A DNA stretch of 64,000 nucleotides from Heterocephalus glaber (GCF_000247695.1 NW_004624804.1:10629329-10693328); one strand, 5' to 3'. Shown: positions 40,701-48,463, counted from the stretch's first letter. The notes: generated from the letters alone by a model not told the origin. Numbers and translations: made by a program.

Positions 40701-43700
40701 TTAGTTACTGATTTTGGGGATCATTTTTTACATCAATTGCTGAAACATTCTTCTATTTGCATTGGGATCAGTTGTGTTTTGGAATTGAGAATTTTTTGGA
40801 CATATGAAGTTAAAACAGTCCACAAGCCATACATCATATGATACCTCCAGTATGGCCTAGGGCATAGCCAAACATTTATACTTTGGCAGGAAAATGTATG
40901 GCTATTTACAGTGAGTGAGAAAAATAAGGCATAAAGTCTTATGATGGCACATGTTAGGTCCAACTGCCAAATGAGTCTTGATGCCAAAACTATAGTCTTT
41001 TTAATTTTTGAAATTGTAGACATGTACTTATCGCAAAGGGATGCTGTGAGAATTAAATGAGACAACATGTGTGAGACATCTGAAACGGTGCCTCTGCCAG
41101 AGATTTAGCTTAGTGGTGCTGCACCTGCCTCAATCGCAAGGATCTAAGTTCAAATCCCTGGTACCAGAAAACTAAATAAATAAAAATAAAATAAAACAGT
41201 GGCCAGTAAATTATTTAGAGGAAGGGGGTGCAAAGATAGGGAGAAGCTGACCTGGTCGTAGTCCTCGGGGCCAAAGGGTGCATCCTGCTGTAGAATGTGA
41301 TGGAGCCTGGCCTTCACCCGGTGCTGGCAGCTGCTCAGGGACTCCCCGTCACTGTCCAGGAGCCCGTTCATGTTGGCACTCTTCACCATTTGTACCAAAA
41401 TGGGTGTCAGCTCCCCTTCTAGAGCCAGCAGGCCCTGGAAGGGAAGTCCAAGGCAGATTAGTTTCTCCTCCAGGACAGTCTTTTTAGGCCTTGCTGGTGC
41501 CAGAGTCATGAGGGCTGGCTTGAAGAGCTGGGGTTTGGGTCAGGGGCCCATTCCCACCAACCCTTCTCAGCTCCTCACTAAGAGCTGAGGACAGGGTCAG
41601 ACACAAGTAGAAACTTCTCTGAGTTGCCATACAAACACCCTGACATTTCCCAACTAGTCGTCCAAACAGAAGCTGGGACTGTGGAAGAACTACAGTACAG
41701 TACCTTGGCAAAGGCAGCAGCCGTCATCTGGACACGGCCCTCATCAGAGGCGTAGATCTTGAGGTCATGGCGGAAAGTGCTGTGAAGGCGAAGCAGCCCA
41801 CAACCAGGAAAGCCAGCATAGTCGCCTGAGACAAAGGGGGCCCCAAGAAGAGCCTGCTATGTTCTTTCCTCTACCTTCCTCACTGCCTCTGCCCTCCACT
41901 TCCCCTGGCTTGTGCTATATTCATCTTACCCCAGCCCTGGCAGGCTCTCCACCCCTCCCCCAGACACTCACCCTGCCCTCCAGGGTACATGCAGCGAAAG
42001 GCCCGGCCCAGCTCCTCAGCCTGCACTCGGCCATCAGGAGTCAGCTCTCCACCCCACTTCAGCACCAGCAACAGGGACGGGGCGAGAGCCACCCTCTGCA
42101 GACCTGAGGGAAGATGGGGAGTGACTAGGCCCACATCTAAGGAAAATGCCAGAATGTCCATAAAAGTAATTTCAGGCAGAGACCATCGTAAGAGATCTGA
42201 GTGGGTAATGGAGAAAGCAATGACATTTTACCTTGCCCCTCATTAGAAGCTTTCACTCCATGAGGGTAGTAAGTCAGCTGCACCTTCCGGTTGATACCTG
42301 AGAAGTGGCCGTACCTGCAGGATAAAAGCCACAGTCTTCTTTAGCCCCCAGGACCCCAGCGCTCCCTGTTATTGGCTCCCTTTTGCTACCCCCTTTCTTA
42401 CATCTCCAACACAGATTTCAGCTGCTCTAGCTTCCCAGTCTTCTCCTCGATCTCACCACTTGGCTCTTTCTCCAGTTCAGCCAACAACAGCCGTGTAATG
42501 TCCAGTACCTCCTGGAGGAGTTAACAGGGTATTCACACAGGAGGCCAGGTCCTGGCCAGTTACTCTTCCATTCCATCACTAGCCAAGGCTACGCCCTCTT
42601 CCTTCCCCACAGCAGTACTCCCCCTGCTCAGAGCTCCCACCTTACCTGGAGCTGCTCAGGTCGCTTGAGTTTTAATTTCCCAGTCTTGCATCCACCGTGT
42701 TTTTCAAATAGTGTGAAAAACCTGAAGTCAGGAGAAGCACCGAGACTACCATAGCTTCTCAGAGCTGTTTCCCACACACTCTCCCTCGTGAAGACCAAGT
42801 AAGGACATGCTTCCTACCTGGGATGTGTCACCTCCATCTTCATCTTCTGCTTGGGGGTGCGATCCCCATGACGGATAATTGCAATGACACAGCGCAGTTC
42901 CATCCTAAGATCAGGAATGCTCTCAGTGTCTCTCTCACCTCAATCTCACCTCACCATCCATCCTCATACCCCAGTGGACATATCTCAGAAGATGGGACCA
43001 GGGACCCGAGACTAGGGATAAAGGTGGAGTTCAGGGAACTTCCTAAAAGACGCCCAGTCCCCACTGGTTCATTCTGCGTAGGGTTACAAAGAAACCATTG
43101 GCTGCATGAAGTAATCTCAAGTGTCTCATATAGGTTACTCAAGATTTTTTACTTTTGCTTACATAGTGCCAGATGTGGTAGGGACAATGGGAATATCTTC
43201 TGCTTCTGTGGGGATGGACCATGGAATCTGGAACTGGGGAGCAAGCTCTCGCATGATGGTGTTCCTAGAAGGAGAAGGAAGAGAAAGTTCTGTGAAGATG
43301 AGTGAACCAGAGCTACACAGATGAATACAGCTCACAAAGACAAGCATGCTGCAGAAGAATGACTCAAACAAAGTCTAGAACTATGCAAACAAATACTATC
43401 ATATACGTGGTAGAAAAACAGATAAATGCCTGGGAGTGATAAGCCCAGTTAAAGATTGTGGTTTCCTCTGGGTGTGACAGAGAAGTGACCGGGGAGGAGT
43501 AGACAGGGGCTTTGACTATATTCATACTTCTTCCTTGAGCTAACTAGGACTTGGCCACTGTTATATTTACAGATGCTCACCATATCTATCATTCCTTTGA
43601 ATGGTTTAAACATTACATGATGGATGGTTTGGGTTTTTTTTCATGATTTTTTTTAATGTCAAGTTGCAGAACAGTATCTCAGTATCATCACATTTAGTGA

Positions 43701-46700
43701 AAGTTTATTTACCCAGGGCAGAAAAGACAATCTGTTACATCTAAAACTGTTACTAGTAGGGCCGGGGATTTAGCTCAGTGGTTTCGCTGCCTGCTGTGCA
43801 AGCGCAAGGACCCAAGTTCGATCCCCGGTACCAAAAAAAAAAAAAAAAATTAAAACTGTTACTAGTAACCATATCTGAGGAGTGTAGTGTTGAAGAGACA
43901 AAGGGGGTGAGAAACCCTTTTACTTTTAAATTATTTTTATAATATTGAAGATAAAGCAAAAGCTTTTTAAAATTTTAATTACTTTTATTGGGTTTTTTTG
44001 AAGCAAAACATTTATTGGTACATTTTAGATATAATGATCACATTCATCACAGAGAGCTTGTACCTGTACACAATGTACCTTAATTCTTTTTTTTTTTGGC
44101 ACTGGGGATTGAACTCGGGTCCTTGCACTTGCGCGGCAGGTGGTGATTAATTCTTTTTTTTCTCATTGCTCTTCCCTCCCCTCCCTTCAATCCTTCTTCC
44201 ACTCCTTTGTTTCCATTTTTTTCCTTCTATTCTTTTTTTTTTTCTCTATTCTCTTTTGACTCCCCTCTCTAAGCGGACTCTCACCACCCCAGATCATTAT
44301 GTCTCTTACCCCAGAATCTTGGCACAGTCATCGTAGTATTTCATTGAATTCTTGACAAAACTGAAGCCATTGACATCACACACAAAGGAGTGACCATTGG
44401 CCCGAAGAAGGTCAAAGCCACAAACTGTTTGCTGGAGCCAAAATAGACAAGATGAGAAAAGAGAACCACTCTTTCTTTGCAGACCCCTGCTCCCATCTCT
44501 GTCTCGCATTCCACAATCCCATGCACTCTCTACTACCTTGAAAGCTACGCAGACTTTCCTGGCCACCAACTTTTCCATGGCAGTCAGCATGACTGGGTAT
44601 CGAACCTCTTTCCCCTCACTGTCTCGTTCCACCTTCCCATCCAAAGCTGGAGATTTCCTAGCTTCAGCATGGGCATAATCTGGCCCCACTGTGTACACCT
44701 GCAGGTACATAGCATCACTGAGTATGCCCAGAGCTCACCCTGTGTATGAGAAAACAGTATGAGGACTAGGTCTGCAGGCTAGTTTCAGAGTAAAAAACCA
44801 AAGAAACCGTGACCATCAAGAATAAGCAGACTGATTTTATCACTGAGCTCGACGGCAGTAGGAACATGAAGGCTTCCCCCGGGACTGTGACACTCCACCT
44901 GACCCTTAATAAAACGATTCACCCACACCACACCATCCCCAAGCACCCTTGCCATTGCTCTCACAGTGAAAATGAGCCTCTCTATTCCCCAATCCTTGTC
45001 ATCAGCTGAACATGAACCAAACTGACTCACACTGTCTCTTCTTTTTTGTTTGTTTGTCTGTTTAGTACTGGGGACTGAACTCAGGACCCTGAGCTGACCA
45101 GGCCGGTGTGGCACCACTGAGCTACAGGAGGATTGCCGGGCGTTCGAGGCCAGCCTGGGCTACACAGGGAGACCCTGTCCCTCAAAAAAACCAAAAAATC
45201 CCCGTGCCCAACAGAACCTTGACATCTGTGCCGTCTGTTGGCATGAACTCCTCATAGATGTATGACCCTGTCTTCCGGACGCTGCTCTCGGGAGAATAAA
45301 CGCTGCTTCGGCTGCCGATCTTCGGGAAGGGAAGGGAGAACAGCGGCGTCAGCCTAGCGCCGCGCCCCGCCCGGTCCCCAGCGCTCCGCTCGGCCGGCCG
45401 GCCGGCTCCCCACCTTCCGGAAGAGGCGCTGGCTCCCTCCTCCGGCCGAGCTGGGGTAGTAGATGTAGACGTTGTGGTCCTCGGCGCTCACTGGCTTCTC
45501 CACGAAGGGCTTGGGGAAGACGGCACCGTTGACCTCGACCTGGTCTTCACCTTCTATCAGGCTGCACTCTGGAAAGTGGGTGCGGGGGTCCCTCTCAGGG
45601 CCGAAGATTGCAGAGCAGTCACCCCGATTCCCTCTTTGCTGCAATGTCAATCTCTACAACCCTCAAATCCCTACGGCTGCCTCTTAGGAACAGACACAGA
45701 AGCATCTATATATGGTAGGCAGATATGATAATACCTGCATAACAGGCTCTGTCCAGAAAGACTGGACTCACACTCTGCCCTAACCCGATGCCCAAGCCCC
45801 ACAGTATAGGTGGTATACAAGCGAGGCCTAGGGGACAGAAAGTGAGCTAAGTCATCAAGCGCAAGGCAGGAAAACCATGGGCAGGAATAGATACTCACCC
45901 TCGGGCCGGGCAGGGTCACGGTTGAGCACGGCATACCGAGGCAGATCAATACCTTCCTCCTGCAGGATCCGGTACACCTCCCTCCTGTCACCCCCAAATA
46001 AGTTAGCTGGGAGTGGTAGGGGGTGGGTAACTAAGGGGAGAGGCCAGGGGTTTCACTTGCACAGGGACTGGAAGACACTGAGGCACAGAACTCCACAGGG
46101 AATGGAACAAAAATGAGGTGTGTTTGGCTCTACCCTCTCCAAGCATGTGTTCCCTAAGTGGGCATGATTTCAGGGTCATCATCCCATGGCTTCACAGAAA
46201 GCTATACCTGTCTTGGATGTAATACTGCATGGCCAGATCATTGATAAGAAAGGGGTTTCGAAGCTTGGAGTAAGCAACAGCCTTGTCCAGAGGAAAGCCT
46301 GGGATGGAGAAAGAAAATAGGAAGCAAAGAAAGAAAGCAAAAGAGATGGGGTGAGAAGAGAGCAGACACAGGGAAACATTTAAAAGCTAATAGCTGCCAC
46401 TGAGCTCCTCTACCCATTCAACCCACATCACTTCTTCTCCCCAGCTTCTAAGTCTAAGGATATTTAGCAGGAAAAACATTTTTAAATTTAGGGTCCTTCC
46501 AGAGATCCAATGCTGTTAGAAAGCCCAAGGGCCTTAGAGCTACCCTGGAGACAAAACATGGGTCTAAGCTCCAGCCAGCCACTCCTCCAAGATATAGGGA
46601 AAGCAAACCCCTTGGCATTGTTCCCTATTGTGCTGGAGGAGCTGATGGCCTCTTTACTAACAAGACGGTAAGAAGCTCATCCTCAGCTCAGCATTTCCCC

Positions 46701-47482
46701 ACCATCTTTCCACTTCTCCTTTCCAGACCCCAACCTTTGGAGTGGAAAGAGATGAGGCAGTGGCAGGACGGCCAGTTCTCCACAGGTTCATTGAGGATCA
46801 CATCTTCTCCCAGGATGATCACAGTCAGGTAGTCAAATCTGCAGAGTCGCTCTAGGATTTGGGTCATTGGCTTAGACTTGGATTTCTTAGTCATGGCACA
46901 GATGCCAACAATGATTTGAGGTTCAGGAGGCTGTAGGAGAAAGCACTATCAGGAGTGCAGAACTGCTCACTTAGATCACTCCAAGGGAAGGAAACACTGC
47001 CTCATCTCCCCAGGGCAGTCTCCCGTCAGGACTGTGAATCTGCAGGTCAAAGGTGCCGACCTTTGGTCCAGGCTAGGGCATACCTGGGGATCACTGCCTA
47101 CAGAATAAGAGCCTTCCCACTGCAGGACAGCCAGAGAGCCAGAGACCAGGAGACCACAGGGGGAGGCCTAAGGATGAGCGCTGAGGAGAGGCAGCCAAGC
47201 CCCCCCCCCAGTCTGGGACAGGGCCTAGTCAGGGTAGGGTCTCTGGGCATCTAAAGAGACGTCTTGGTCCAGCAGAATCACATCTCTCTATGGCAGGAGA
47301 CCCAACACCAAGTCACACCATCTTCCCACGCTCACCACTTCATCCTCCTCGTCCTCAAGGAGCTCACTGTCACGCTCTTCTGTCCTCATGCCTGTGCCGC
47401 GGGTGCCCAGCCCCGCATCTCCAGCTCCAAGGAAGAAGTGGGCCGTGGTGCTCTCGTCCTCACTGGCCGGCAACGACCACAT
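4764..47482 (-). CDS. PPIP5K1: PPIP5K1, diphosphoinositol pentakisphosphate kinase 1 (complete CDS, 29 coding exons)
   Basis: Cytosolic dual-domain enzyme. The N-terminal ATP-grasp kinase phosphorylates IP6 and 5-IP7 at position 1, making 1-IP7 and IP8. The histidine acid phosphatase-type domain removes the 1-beta-phosphate. ATG is at 47482-47480 ([11 protein letters not shown]) and the TAA complement at 4764-4766. All 29 exons join in one frame with matching phases: 4350 nt, 1449 residues (human about 1433). By my joined count the kinase Asp falls at residue 332 (CDVNGFSF) and the phosphatase RHGDRTP begins at Arg399, both at human numbering. Layout: N-terminal acidic segment 1-50, kinase about 50-385, phosphatase about 388-900, disordered tail to 1449. 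The neighbours MAP1A (convergent) and CKMT1 (divergent) agree with conserved synteny. Exon coordinates are given in the three block entries below. Confidence 0.97.
6387..6468 (-). mobile_element. ID-like tRNA-derived SINE
   Basis: Family description for all ID-like entries: sense consensus begins ggccggggatttagctcag, has a B box gttcgatcccc and ends ggtacc plus A-rich tail. This copy has a 19-bp target duplication with one mismatch (6368-6386 / 6469-6487). Confidence 0.9.
7180..7392 (-). mobile_element. Composite ID + B1-like SINE (old)
   Basis: Antisense tRNA-like half (ctctaccactgagctac) joined to a B1-like half (gagacaggattttgctaag to gtgcctggct). Diverged older dimer. Confidence 0.8.
7633..7712 (+). 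mobile_element. ID-like SINE
   Basis: Near full length, agttcgatccctggtacc. Confidence 0.9.
8180..8248 (+). mobile_element. ID-like SINE, 5' truncated
   Basis: Starts at ctcagtggttcc; tail interrupted by G residues. Confidence 0.8.
9458..9545 (+). mobile_element. ID-like SINE
   Basis: Full length in the 14-kb intron, A-tail with one C. Confidence 0.9.
9617..9768 (-). mobile_element. Composite ID + B1-like SINE (old)
   Basis: Antisense dimer, diverged. Confidence 0.75.
10040..10126 (-). mobile_element. ID-like SINE
   Basis: Full length; flanked by a cattgctttctt direct repeat. Confidence 0.9.
10161..10309 (+). mobile_element. B1-like SINE with internal duplication
   Basis: Family description for B1-like entries: 7SL-derived start (gctgggtgtggtggtgcatg), then two related blocks containing ggccagcctg, ending gagaccctgtctc plus A-rich tail. 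Confidence 0.9.
10310..11045. other. Intron sequence, nothing recognised
   Basis: Between SINEs; AT-rich from about 10.7 kb. Possibly an old unidentified repeat. Confidence 0.3.
11060..11144 (+). mobile_element. ID-like SINE with 13-bp target duplication
   Basis: Flanked by exact aactactcttggt repeats (11047-11059, 11145-11157), so insertion is fairly recent. Confidence 0.92.
11440..11529 (+). mobile_element. ID-like SINE
   Basis: Full length; flanked by tctacaaag direct repeats. Confidence 0.9.
11683..11767 (-). mobile_element. ID-like SINE
   Basis: Full length; flanked by ctattgcttct repeats. Confidence 0.9.
11911..11994 (-). mobile_element. ID-like SINE
   Basis: Flanked by gaaaaccctggttctt direct repeats. 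Confidence 0.9.
12140..12290 (+). mobile_element. B1-like SINE
   Basis: Full length with internal duplication and A14 tail. Confidence 0.88.
12329..12424 (+). mobile_element. ID-like SINE with (TAAA)n tail
   Basis: Flanked by aaattata repeats. Confidence 0.9.
12438..12578 (+). mobile_element. B1-like SINE
   Basis: Full length with duplicated block. Confidence 0.88.
12606..12691 (-). mobile_element. ID-like SINE
   Basis: Flanked by attaca direct repeats. Confidence 0.9.
13360..13440 (-). mobile_element. ID-like SINE
   Basis: Inserted in the L1 fragment. Confidence 0.88.
13466..13642 (-). mobile_element. Composite ID + B1-like SINE (old)
   Basis: Antisense dimer, tRNA-like half then B1-like half. 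Confidence 0.8.
14112..14167 (+). mobile_element. ID-like SINE, 5' truncated
   Basis: Retains only the B-box half; flanked by attatataggtattt repeats. Confidence 0.85.
14248..14408 (+). mobile_element. B1-like SINE
   Basis: Full length with internal duplication. Confidence 0.88.
14551..14716 (-). mobile_element. B1-like SINE with (TTTA)n tail
   Basis: Antisense, tail is a pure ttta microsatellite at 14551-14575. Confidence 0.88.
15301..15448 (-). mobile_element. B1-like SINE
   Basis: Full length, inserted in L1. Confidence 0.9.
15564..15633 (-). mobile_element. ID-like SINE
   Basis: Lacks part of its tail region. Confidence 0.88.
15781..15902 (-). mobile_element. B1-like SINE
   Basis: Single-block variant lacking the duplication. 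Confidence 0.85.
16005..16235 (-). mobile_element. Degraded tandem ID-like fragments
   Basis: Three successive antisense tRNA-like pieces (gggactgagttcagggcct and similar), strongly diverged. Confidence 0.55.
16693..16807 (-). mobile_element. B1-like SINE
   Basis: Single-block variant, inserted in L1. Confidence 0.85.
17023..17136 (+). mobile_element. ID-like SINE with target duplication
   Basis: Flanked by atatcaagtct repeats (17012-17022, 17137-17147); tail expanded to (TAAA)n and (AC)n. Confidence 0.9.
17202..17432 (-). mobile_element. Composite ID + B1-like SINE (old)
   Basis: Antisense dimer, diverged. Confidence 0.8.
17856..17943 (-). mobile_element. ID-like SINE
   Basis: Very close to consensus; flanked by gtgctgcaggttttt / gtgctacaggttttt. 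Confidence 0.92.
18186..18273 (-). mobile_element. ID-like SINE
   Basis: Flanked by gtgtaatt repeats. Confidence 0.9.
18515..18768 (-). mobile_element. Composite ID + B1-like SINE split by (GT)n
   Basis: tRNA-like half at 18515-18560, a (TG)n microsatellite at about 18583-18612, then the B1-like half. Confidence 0.75.
19245..19318 (-). mobile_element. ID-like SINE with internal deletion
   Basis: Flanked by tagtttactctttt / tagtttactctttc. Confidence 0.9.
19385..19498 (+). mobile_element. B1-like SINE, single block
   Basis: Starts agccaggtgtggcag and ends with ttgtctc. Confidence 0.85.
19519..19609 (+). mobile_element. ID-like SINE
   Basis: Directly behind the previous B1-like element. Confidence 0.9.
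19706..19795 (-). mobile_element. ID-like SINE
   Basis: Near consensus; flanked by ggtatattgt direct repeats. Confidence 0.92.
20737..20822 (-). mobile_element. ID-like SINE (old)
   Basis: Antisense, diverged. Confidence 0.75.
21097..21304 (+). mobile_element. Two adjacent ID-like SINEs
   Basis: Head-to-tail copies at 21097-21186 and 21194-21304, the second with an (AAAAT)n tail. aaatagggg recurs before, between and after them. Confidence 0.9.
21535..21740 (+). mobile_element. Composite B1 + ID-like SINE (old)
   Basis: B1-like half then a short tRNA-like half ending gtacaaaaaa. Confidence 0.8.
21834..21919 (-). mobile_element. ID-like SINE
   Basis: Flanked by tctacttttc repeats. Confidence 0.9.
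22005..22246 (+). mobile_element. L1 3' end with polypurine tract, 5' truncated
   Basis: G/A-rich tract (aaggggaaggggaagtgg) then a terminus with ttgtacacctaaaatgtacc and an A-rich tail. A related terminus occurs inverted at 43985-44270, supporting a repeat family. L1 assignment is inference. Confidence 0.5.
22250..22365 (-). mobile_element. B1-like SINE
   Basis: Single block, abutting the L1 tail. Confidence 0.85.
22400..22506 (-). mobile_element. ID-like SINE with (TTTTA)n tail
   Basis: Near full length. Confidence 0.9.
22630..22706 (-). mobile_element. ID-like SINE, rearranged tail end
   Basis: Lacks the usual ggtaccggggatcgaac part. Confidence 0.8.
22750..22830. repeat. Palindromic ID-like element (inverted B-box halves)
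   Basis: gaactcaggaccttg at 22773-22787 is exactly complementary to caaggtcctgagttc at 22805-22819, with a 17-nt spacer. Both arms are ID 3' halves in opposite orientation. See finding. Confidence 0.85.
22872..23030 (+). mobile_element. B1-like SINE
   Basis: Full length with duplication. Confidence 0.9.
23222..23326 (-). mobile_element. B1-like SINE, single block
   Basis: Diverged middle part. Confidence 0.82.
23351..23441 (-). mobile_element. ID-like SINE
   Basis: Lies about 145 bp beyond the donor side of coding exon 23586-23723. Confidence 0.88.
25126..25308 (-). other. PPIP5K1: Candidate PPIP5K1 cassette exon A (61 codons, phase 1-1)
   Basis: Open minus-strand segment of 183 nt in the intron between coding exons 29356-29418 and 23586-23723. 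It is preceded by a long pyrimidine tract ending in ccctgtccag and followed by CTACG|gtatcc. The upstream exon ends after the first base of a codon and the downstream exon resumes at the second base. This segment starts and ends in that same phase, so inclusion adds 61 residues after about residue 1078 without a stop. The peptide starts [16 protein letters not shown] and is Cys/His-rich (DCPGC, HHLHQC). No repeat overlaps it. This is inference from splice signals and frame; expression is not shown. Confidence 0.6.
25939..26100 (+). mobile_element. B1-like SINE
   Basis: Full length with duplication. Confidence 0.9.
26105..28260. other. Intron sequence, no gene recognised
   Basis: No SINE and no ORF with support. 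Parts of 26.6-27.9 kb could be an old LTR-retrotransposon interior, but I cannot name a family. Confidence 0.3.
28265..28345 (+). mobile_element. ID-like SINE
   Basis: Starts within duplicated aaaactcaag. Confidence 0.85.
28371..28519 (+). mobile_element. B1-like SINE
   Basis: First 10 bases replaced by a G run. Confidence 0.85.
30661..30763 (-). mobile_element. B1-like SINE, single block
   Basis: Ends gtaccactctgcctgg. Confidence 0.8.
30905..31040 (-). mobile_element. MIR-type SINE (ancient)
   Basis: Antisense MIR signature (agatgaagaaatgg ... gaatccaggtctc). Confidence 0.6.
31273..31379 (+). mobile_element. ID-like SINE with (AAAAC)n tail
   Basis: Flanked by aacaaaaccag / caaaaccag. Confidence 0.9.
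32070..32198 (+). repeat. Polypyrimidine tract
   Basis: Low-complexity C/T run (ttcccttccc to tttcttttc), followed directly by an ID-like SINE. Confidence 0.85.
32199..32277 (+). mobile_element. ID-like SINE with internal deletion
   Basis: Missing about 12 bp after gcctgcct. Confidence 0.88.
32285..32588 (-). mobile_element. Two B1-like SINEs
   Basis: A diverged copy at 32285-32386 and a full-length one at 32440-32588. Confidence 0.8.
32599..32691 (-). mobile_element. ID-like SINE
   Basis: Flanked by tgctttattctt direct repeats. Confidence 0.92.
34123..34210 (-). mobile_element. ID-like SINE
   Basis: Flanked by ccttctatagg direct repeats. Confidence 0.9.
34638..34787 (-). other. PPIP5K1: Candidate PPIP5K1 cassette exon B (50 codons, phase 0-0)
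   Basis: A 150-nt open minus-strand segment between coding exons 36691-36855 (ends on a full codon) and 33827-33917 (starts on a full codon). The acceptor is gtctgattgcag|GTC and the donor CACACAG|gtgtcc. Inclusion would add 50 residues after about residue 985, starting [19 protein letters not shown] and containing the basic run [10 protein letters not shown]. The segment is GC-rich and free of SINE sequence. Two overlapping frames are open here, so coding status is less certain than for cassette A. Confidence 0.5.
36080..36230 (-). mobile_element. MIR-type SINE (ancient)
   Basis: Antisense MIR layout (cccacattttatac, gttagagaag, ggctgtttccac). Confidence 0.65.
36260..36394 (-). mobile_element. 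B1-like SINE
   Basis: Full length, about 300 bp beyond coding exon 36691-36855. Confidence 0.88.
39919..40025 (+). mobile_element. B1-like SINE (old)
   Basis: Diverged, single block. Confidence 0.65.
40195..40315 (+). mobile_element. MIR-type SINE (ancient)
   Basis: Resembles the MIR core (agaaaagttgcttaaa ... tctaggtttcctcc). Confidence 0.5.
41036..41195 (+). mobile_element. MIR 3' fragment followed by an ID-like SINE
   Basis: MIR 3' end (gagaattaaatgagacaaca) at 41036-41090, then an ID-like copy at 41095-41195 with mixed A/T tail. It ends about 55 bp short of coding exon 41252-41434. Confidence 0.7.
43759..43850 (+). mobile_element. Young ID-like SINE with perfect 17-bp target duplication
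   Basis: Near-consensus copy with A17 tail, flanked by identical taaaactgttactagta repeats (43742-43758, 43851-43867). Intronic in PPIP5K1. Confidence 0.95.
43985..44270 (-). mobile_element. L1 3'-end-like fragment, split by a truncated ID-like SINE
   Basis: Inverted relative of the 22.0-kb terminus (tttattggtacattttaga, then a C/T-rich tract). Between them 44088-44147 is a truncated antisense ID-like copy with ttaattctttttttt repeats at both ends. Confidence 0.5.
45047..45197. mobile_element. ID-like (antisense) fused to B1-like 3' half (sense)
   Basis: Antisense tRNA-like part to about 45127, then aggaggattgccgggcgttc and the end of a B1-like element with its A-tail. It ends 20 bp from coding exon 45218-45319. 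Confidence 0.75.
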
Positions 47483-47510
47483 TCCCACCGGAACGCCCAC
47501 TCATCCCGCT
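47483..47510 (-). promoter_or_regulatory. PPIP5K1: PPIP5K1 5'UTR part of start exon with overlapping upstream ATG
   Basis: The start exon extends upstream to 47510, where a cctctgcag acceptor ends. An ATG at 47504-47502 lies 22 nt before the main ATG in another frame. It opens a 14-codon reading frame that ends at a TGA inside the coding exon, overlapping the main start. Both ATGs have G at -3. If the exon boundary is right, this uORF would compete with main-ATG initiation. Confidence 0.5.
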
Positions 47511-47787
47511 CTGCAGAGGTGGGCACCCCATCAGCTCAGAGTCCAAACCCCTCGGCAGTGGATGGGAATAGGATATGGAGAGCTAGAAAATAAAGAGGGA
47601 ACTACAAGGGTACAAGGGGAAACAAGAAACAATGCTATAGGAAGGATGATCAACAAGAAAGGAGGCCATGGACTATGATTTGAAATGATGTCAGAGCCAT
47701 GAAAGGAAAGGAAGGTCTTTTTTTTCTTTCCTACTCACTCCACCCCAACCCAGACATCAGTAAGAAGATTGGGATGGGAAGCCTTAC

Positions 47788-47880
47788 GGTGCTGGCATGT
47801 CCCTGATTCTGCCAGCAGGAAATGTTAACTCCAGGCAGCAATGGGAGAGGCAGTTCTTCAAGGAAGACTACTGTTGACTC
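47788..47880 (-). other. PPIP5K1: Probable PPIP5K1 5' non-coding exon
   Basis: A 93-nt segment bounded on the minus strand by tcttctggcag and ACC|gtaagg. It lies between the CpG-island promoter and the start exon. Predicted from splice signals only. Confidence 0.45.
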
Positions 47881-48220
47881 CTGCCAGAAGAGAAGATTAG
47901 AGTGACACTTCAAATTCTGGGTTCATTTGCAATGCTCTTAGCCCTTCTCCACCTCCCCACAGCAGTGATGAACTAAAGATTTAACTCAAGAGCAGATGAG
48001 AGACAACTCAGTTGCCTCGGTCCTTAAAGTCCATCTCCATTCCTACCAAGGATTAGTTAAAAAACATTCCTTGAGGGAACCCTCCTTCCTGAGCATTACA
48101 TCAGACTATGACAGTCCTCTGTGCTTCCAGCTCAGGGAAAGAAGCTTAGTGCTAATCAGATTGCTGATGATGCAAGCATCTCCACAGCTGACTCTAGTTG
48201 ATTCTCAAACTGAAACCACA

Positions 48221-48300
48221 TGGGCCAGGGATGCAGCTCAGCAGCACCGCACCTGCCTGGTAAGCGCAAGGTCCTGAGTTCGATTCCCAGTATGGGGGGG
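48221..48300 (+). mobile_element. ID-like SINE
   Basis: Tail replaced by a G run. Confidence 0.88.
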
Positions 48301-48314
48301 TGCTGAACCCACAA

Positions 48315-48463
48315 GCCAGGTGTGGTGGCCCACGCTTATAATCCTGGCTCTTGGGAGACTAAAGCAGGAGGATCACTGTGAGTTGAGGCCAGCCTGGGCT
48401 ATATAGTGAGTTCAAGGCCCCCTGAACTACATGGACAGACCCTGTCTCAAAAAACAAAAACAA
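48315..48463 (+). mobile_element. B1-like SINE
   Basis: Full length with duplication. Confidence 0.88.

Larger units (their letters stand above)
37633..42904 (-). other. PPIP5K1: PPIP5K1 exon block 2: histidine acid phosphatase domain
   Basis: Coding exons in gene order: 42818-42904, 42646-42721, 42402-42511, 42232-42314, 41972-42103, 41704-41825, 41252-41434, 39019-39160, 38608-38831, 38166-38293, 37890-38004, 37633-37740. The first carries the signature [10 protein letters not shown] (residues 399-408). Others carry [32 protein letters not shown] and [14 protein letters not shown], all typical of the PPIP5K/Vip1 phosphatase-like domain. All twelve are open, with canonical splice dinucleotides. 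Around 42103 the residues [10 protein letters not shown] replace the GQDPQRETLAPS I remember from human, a local divergence. Confidence 0.95.
43163..47482 (-). other. PPIP5K1: PPIP5K1 exon block 1: start exon and ATP-grasp kinase domain
   Basis: Coding exons in gene order: 47336-47482 (coding part), 46735-46930, 46208-46298, 45899-45984, 45414-45568, 45218-45319, 44537-44698, 44310-44431, 43163-43264. Each has AG and GT on the minus strand, and lengths sum to correct phases. Visible motifs: [12 protein letters not shown], the nucleotide-binding region [31 protein letters not shown], and [20 protein letters not shown] carrying metal-binding Asp332. Exon 45218-45319 is 102 nt, phase 0 at both ends, with a weak donor (AAG|gttctg). 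Exon 46735-46930 also has a non-consensus donor (AAAG|gttggg). Confidence 0.95.

Noticed and set aside
43759..43850. tRNA gene
   Set aside because: A and B boxes are present, but the sequence has an A-tail, a target duplication and dozens of relatives in the window: it is a SINE.
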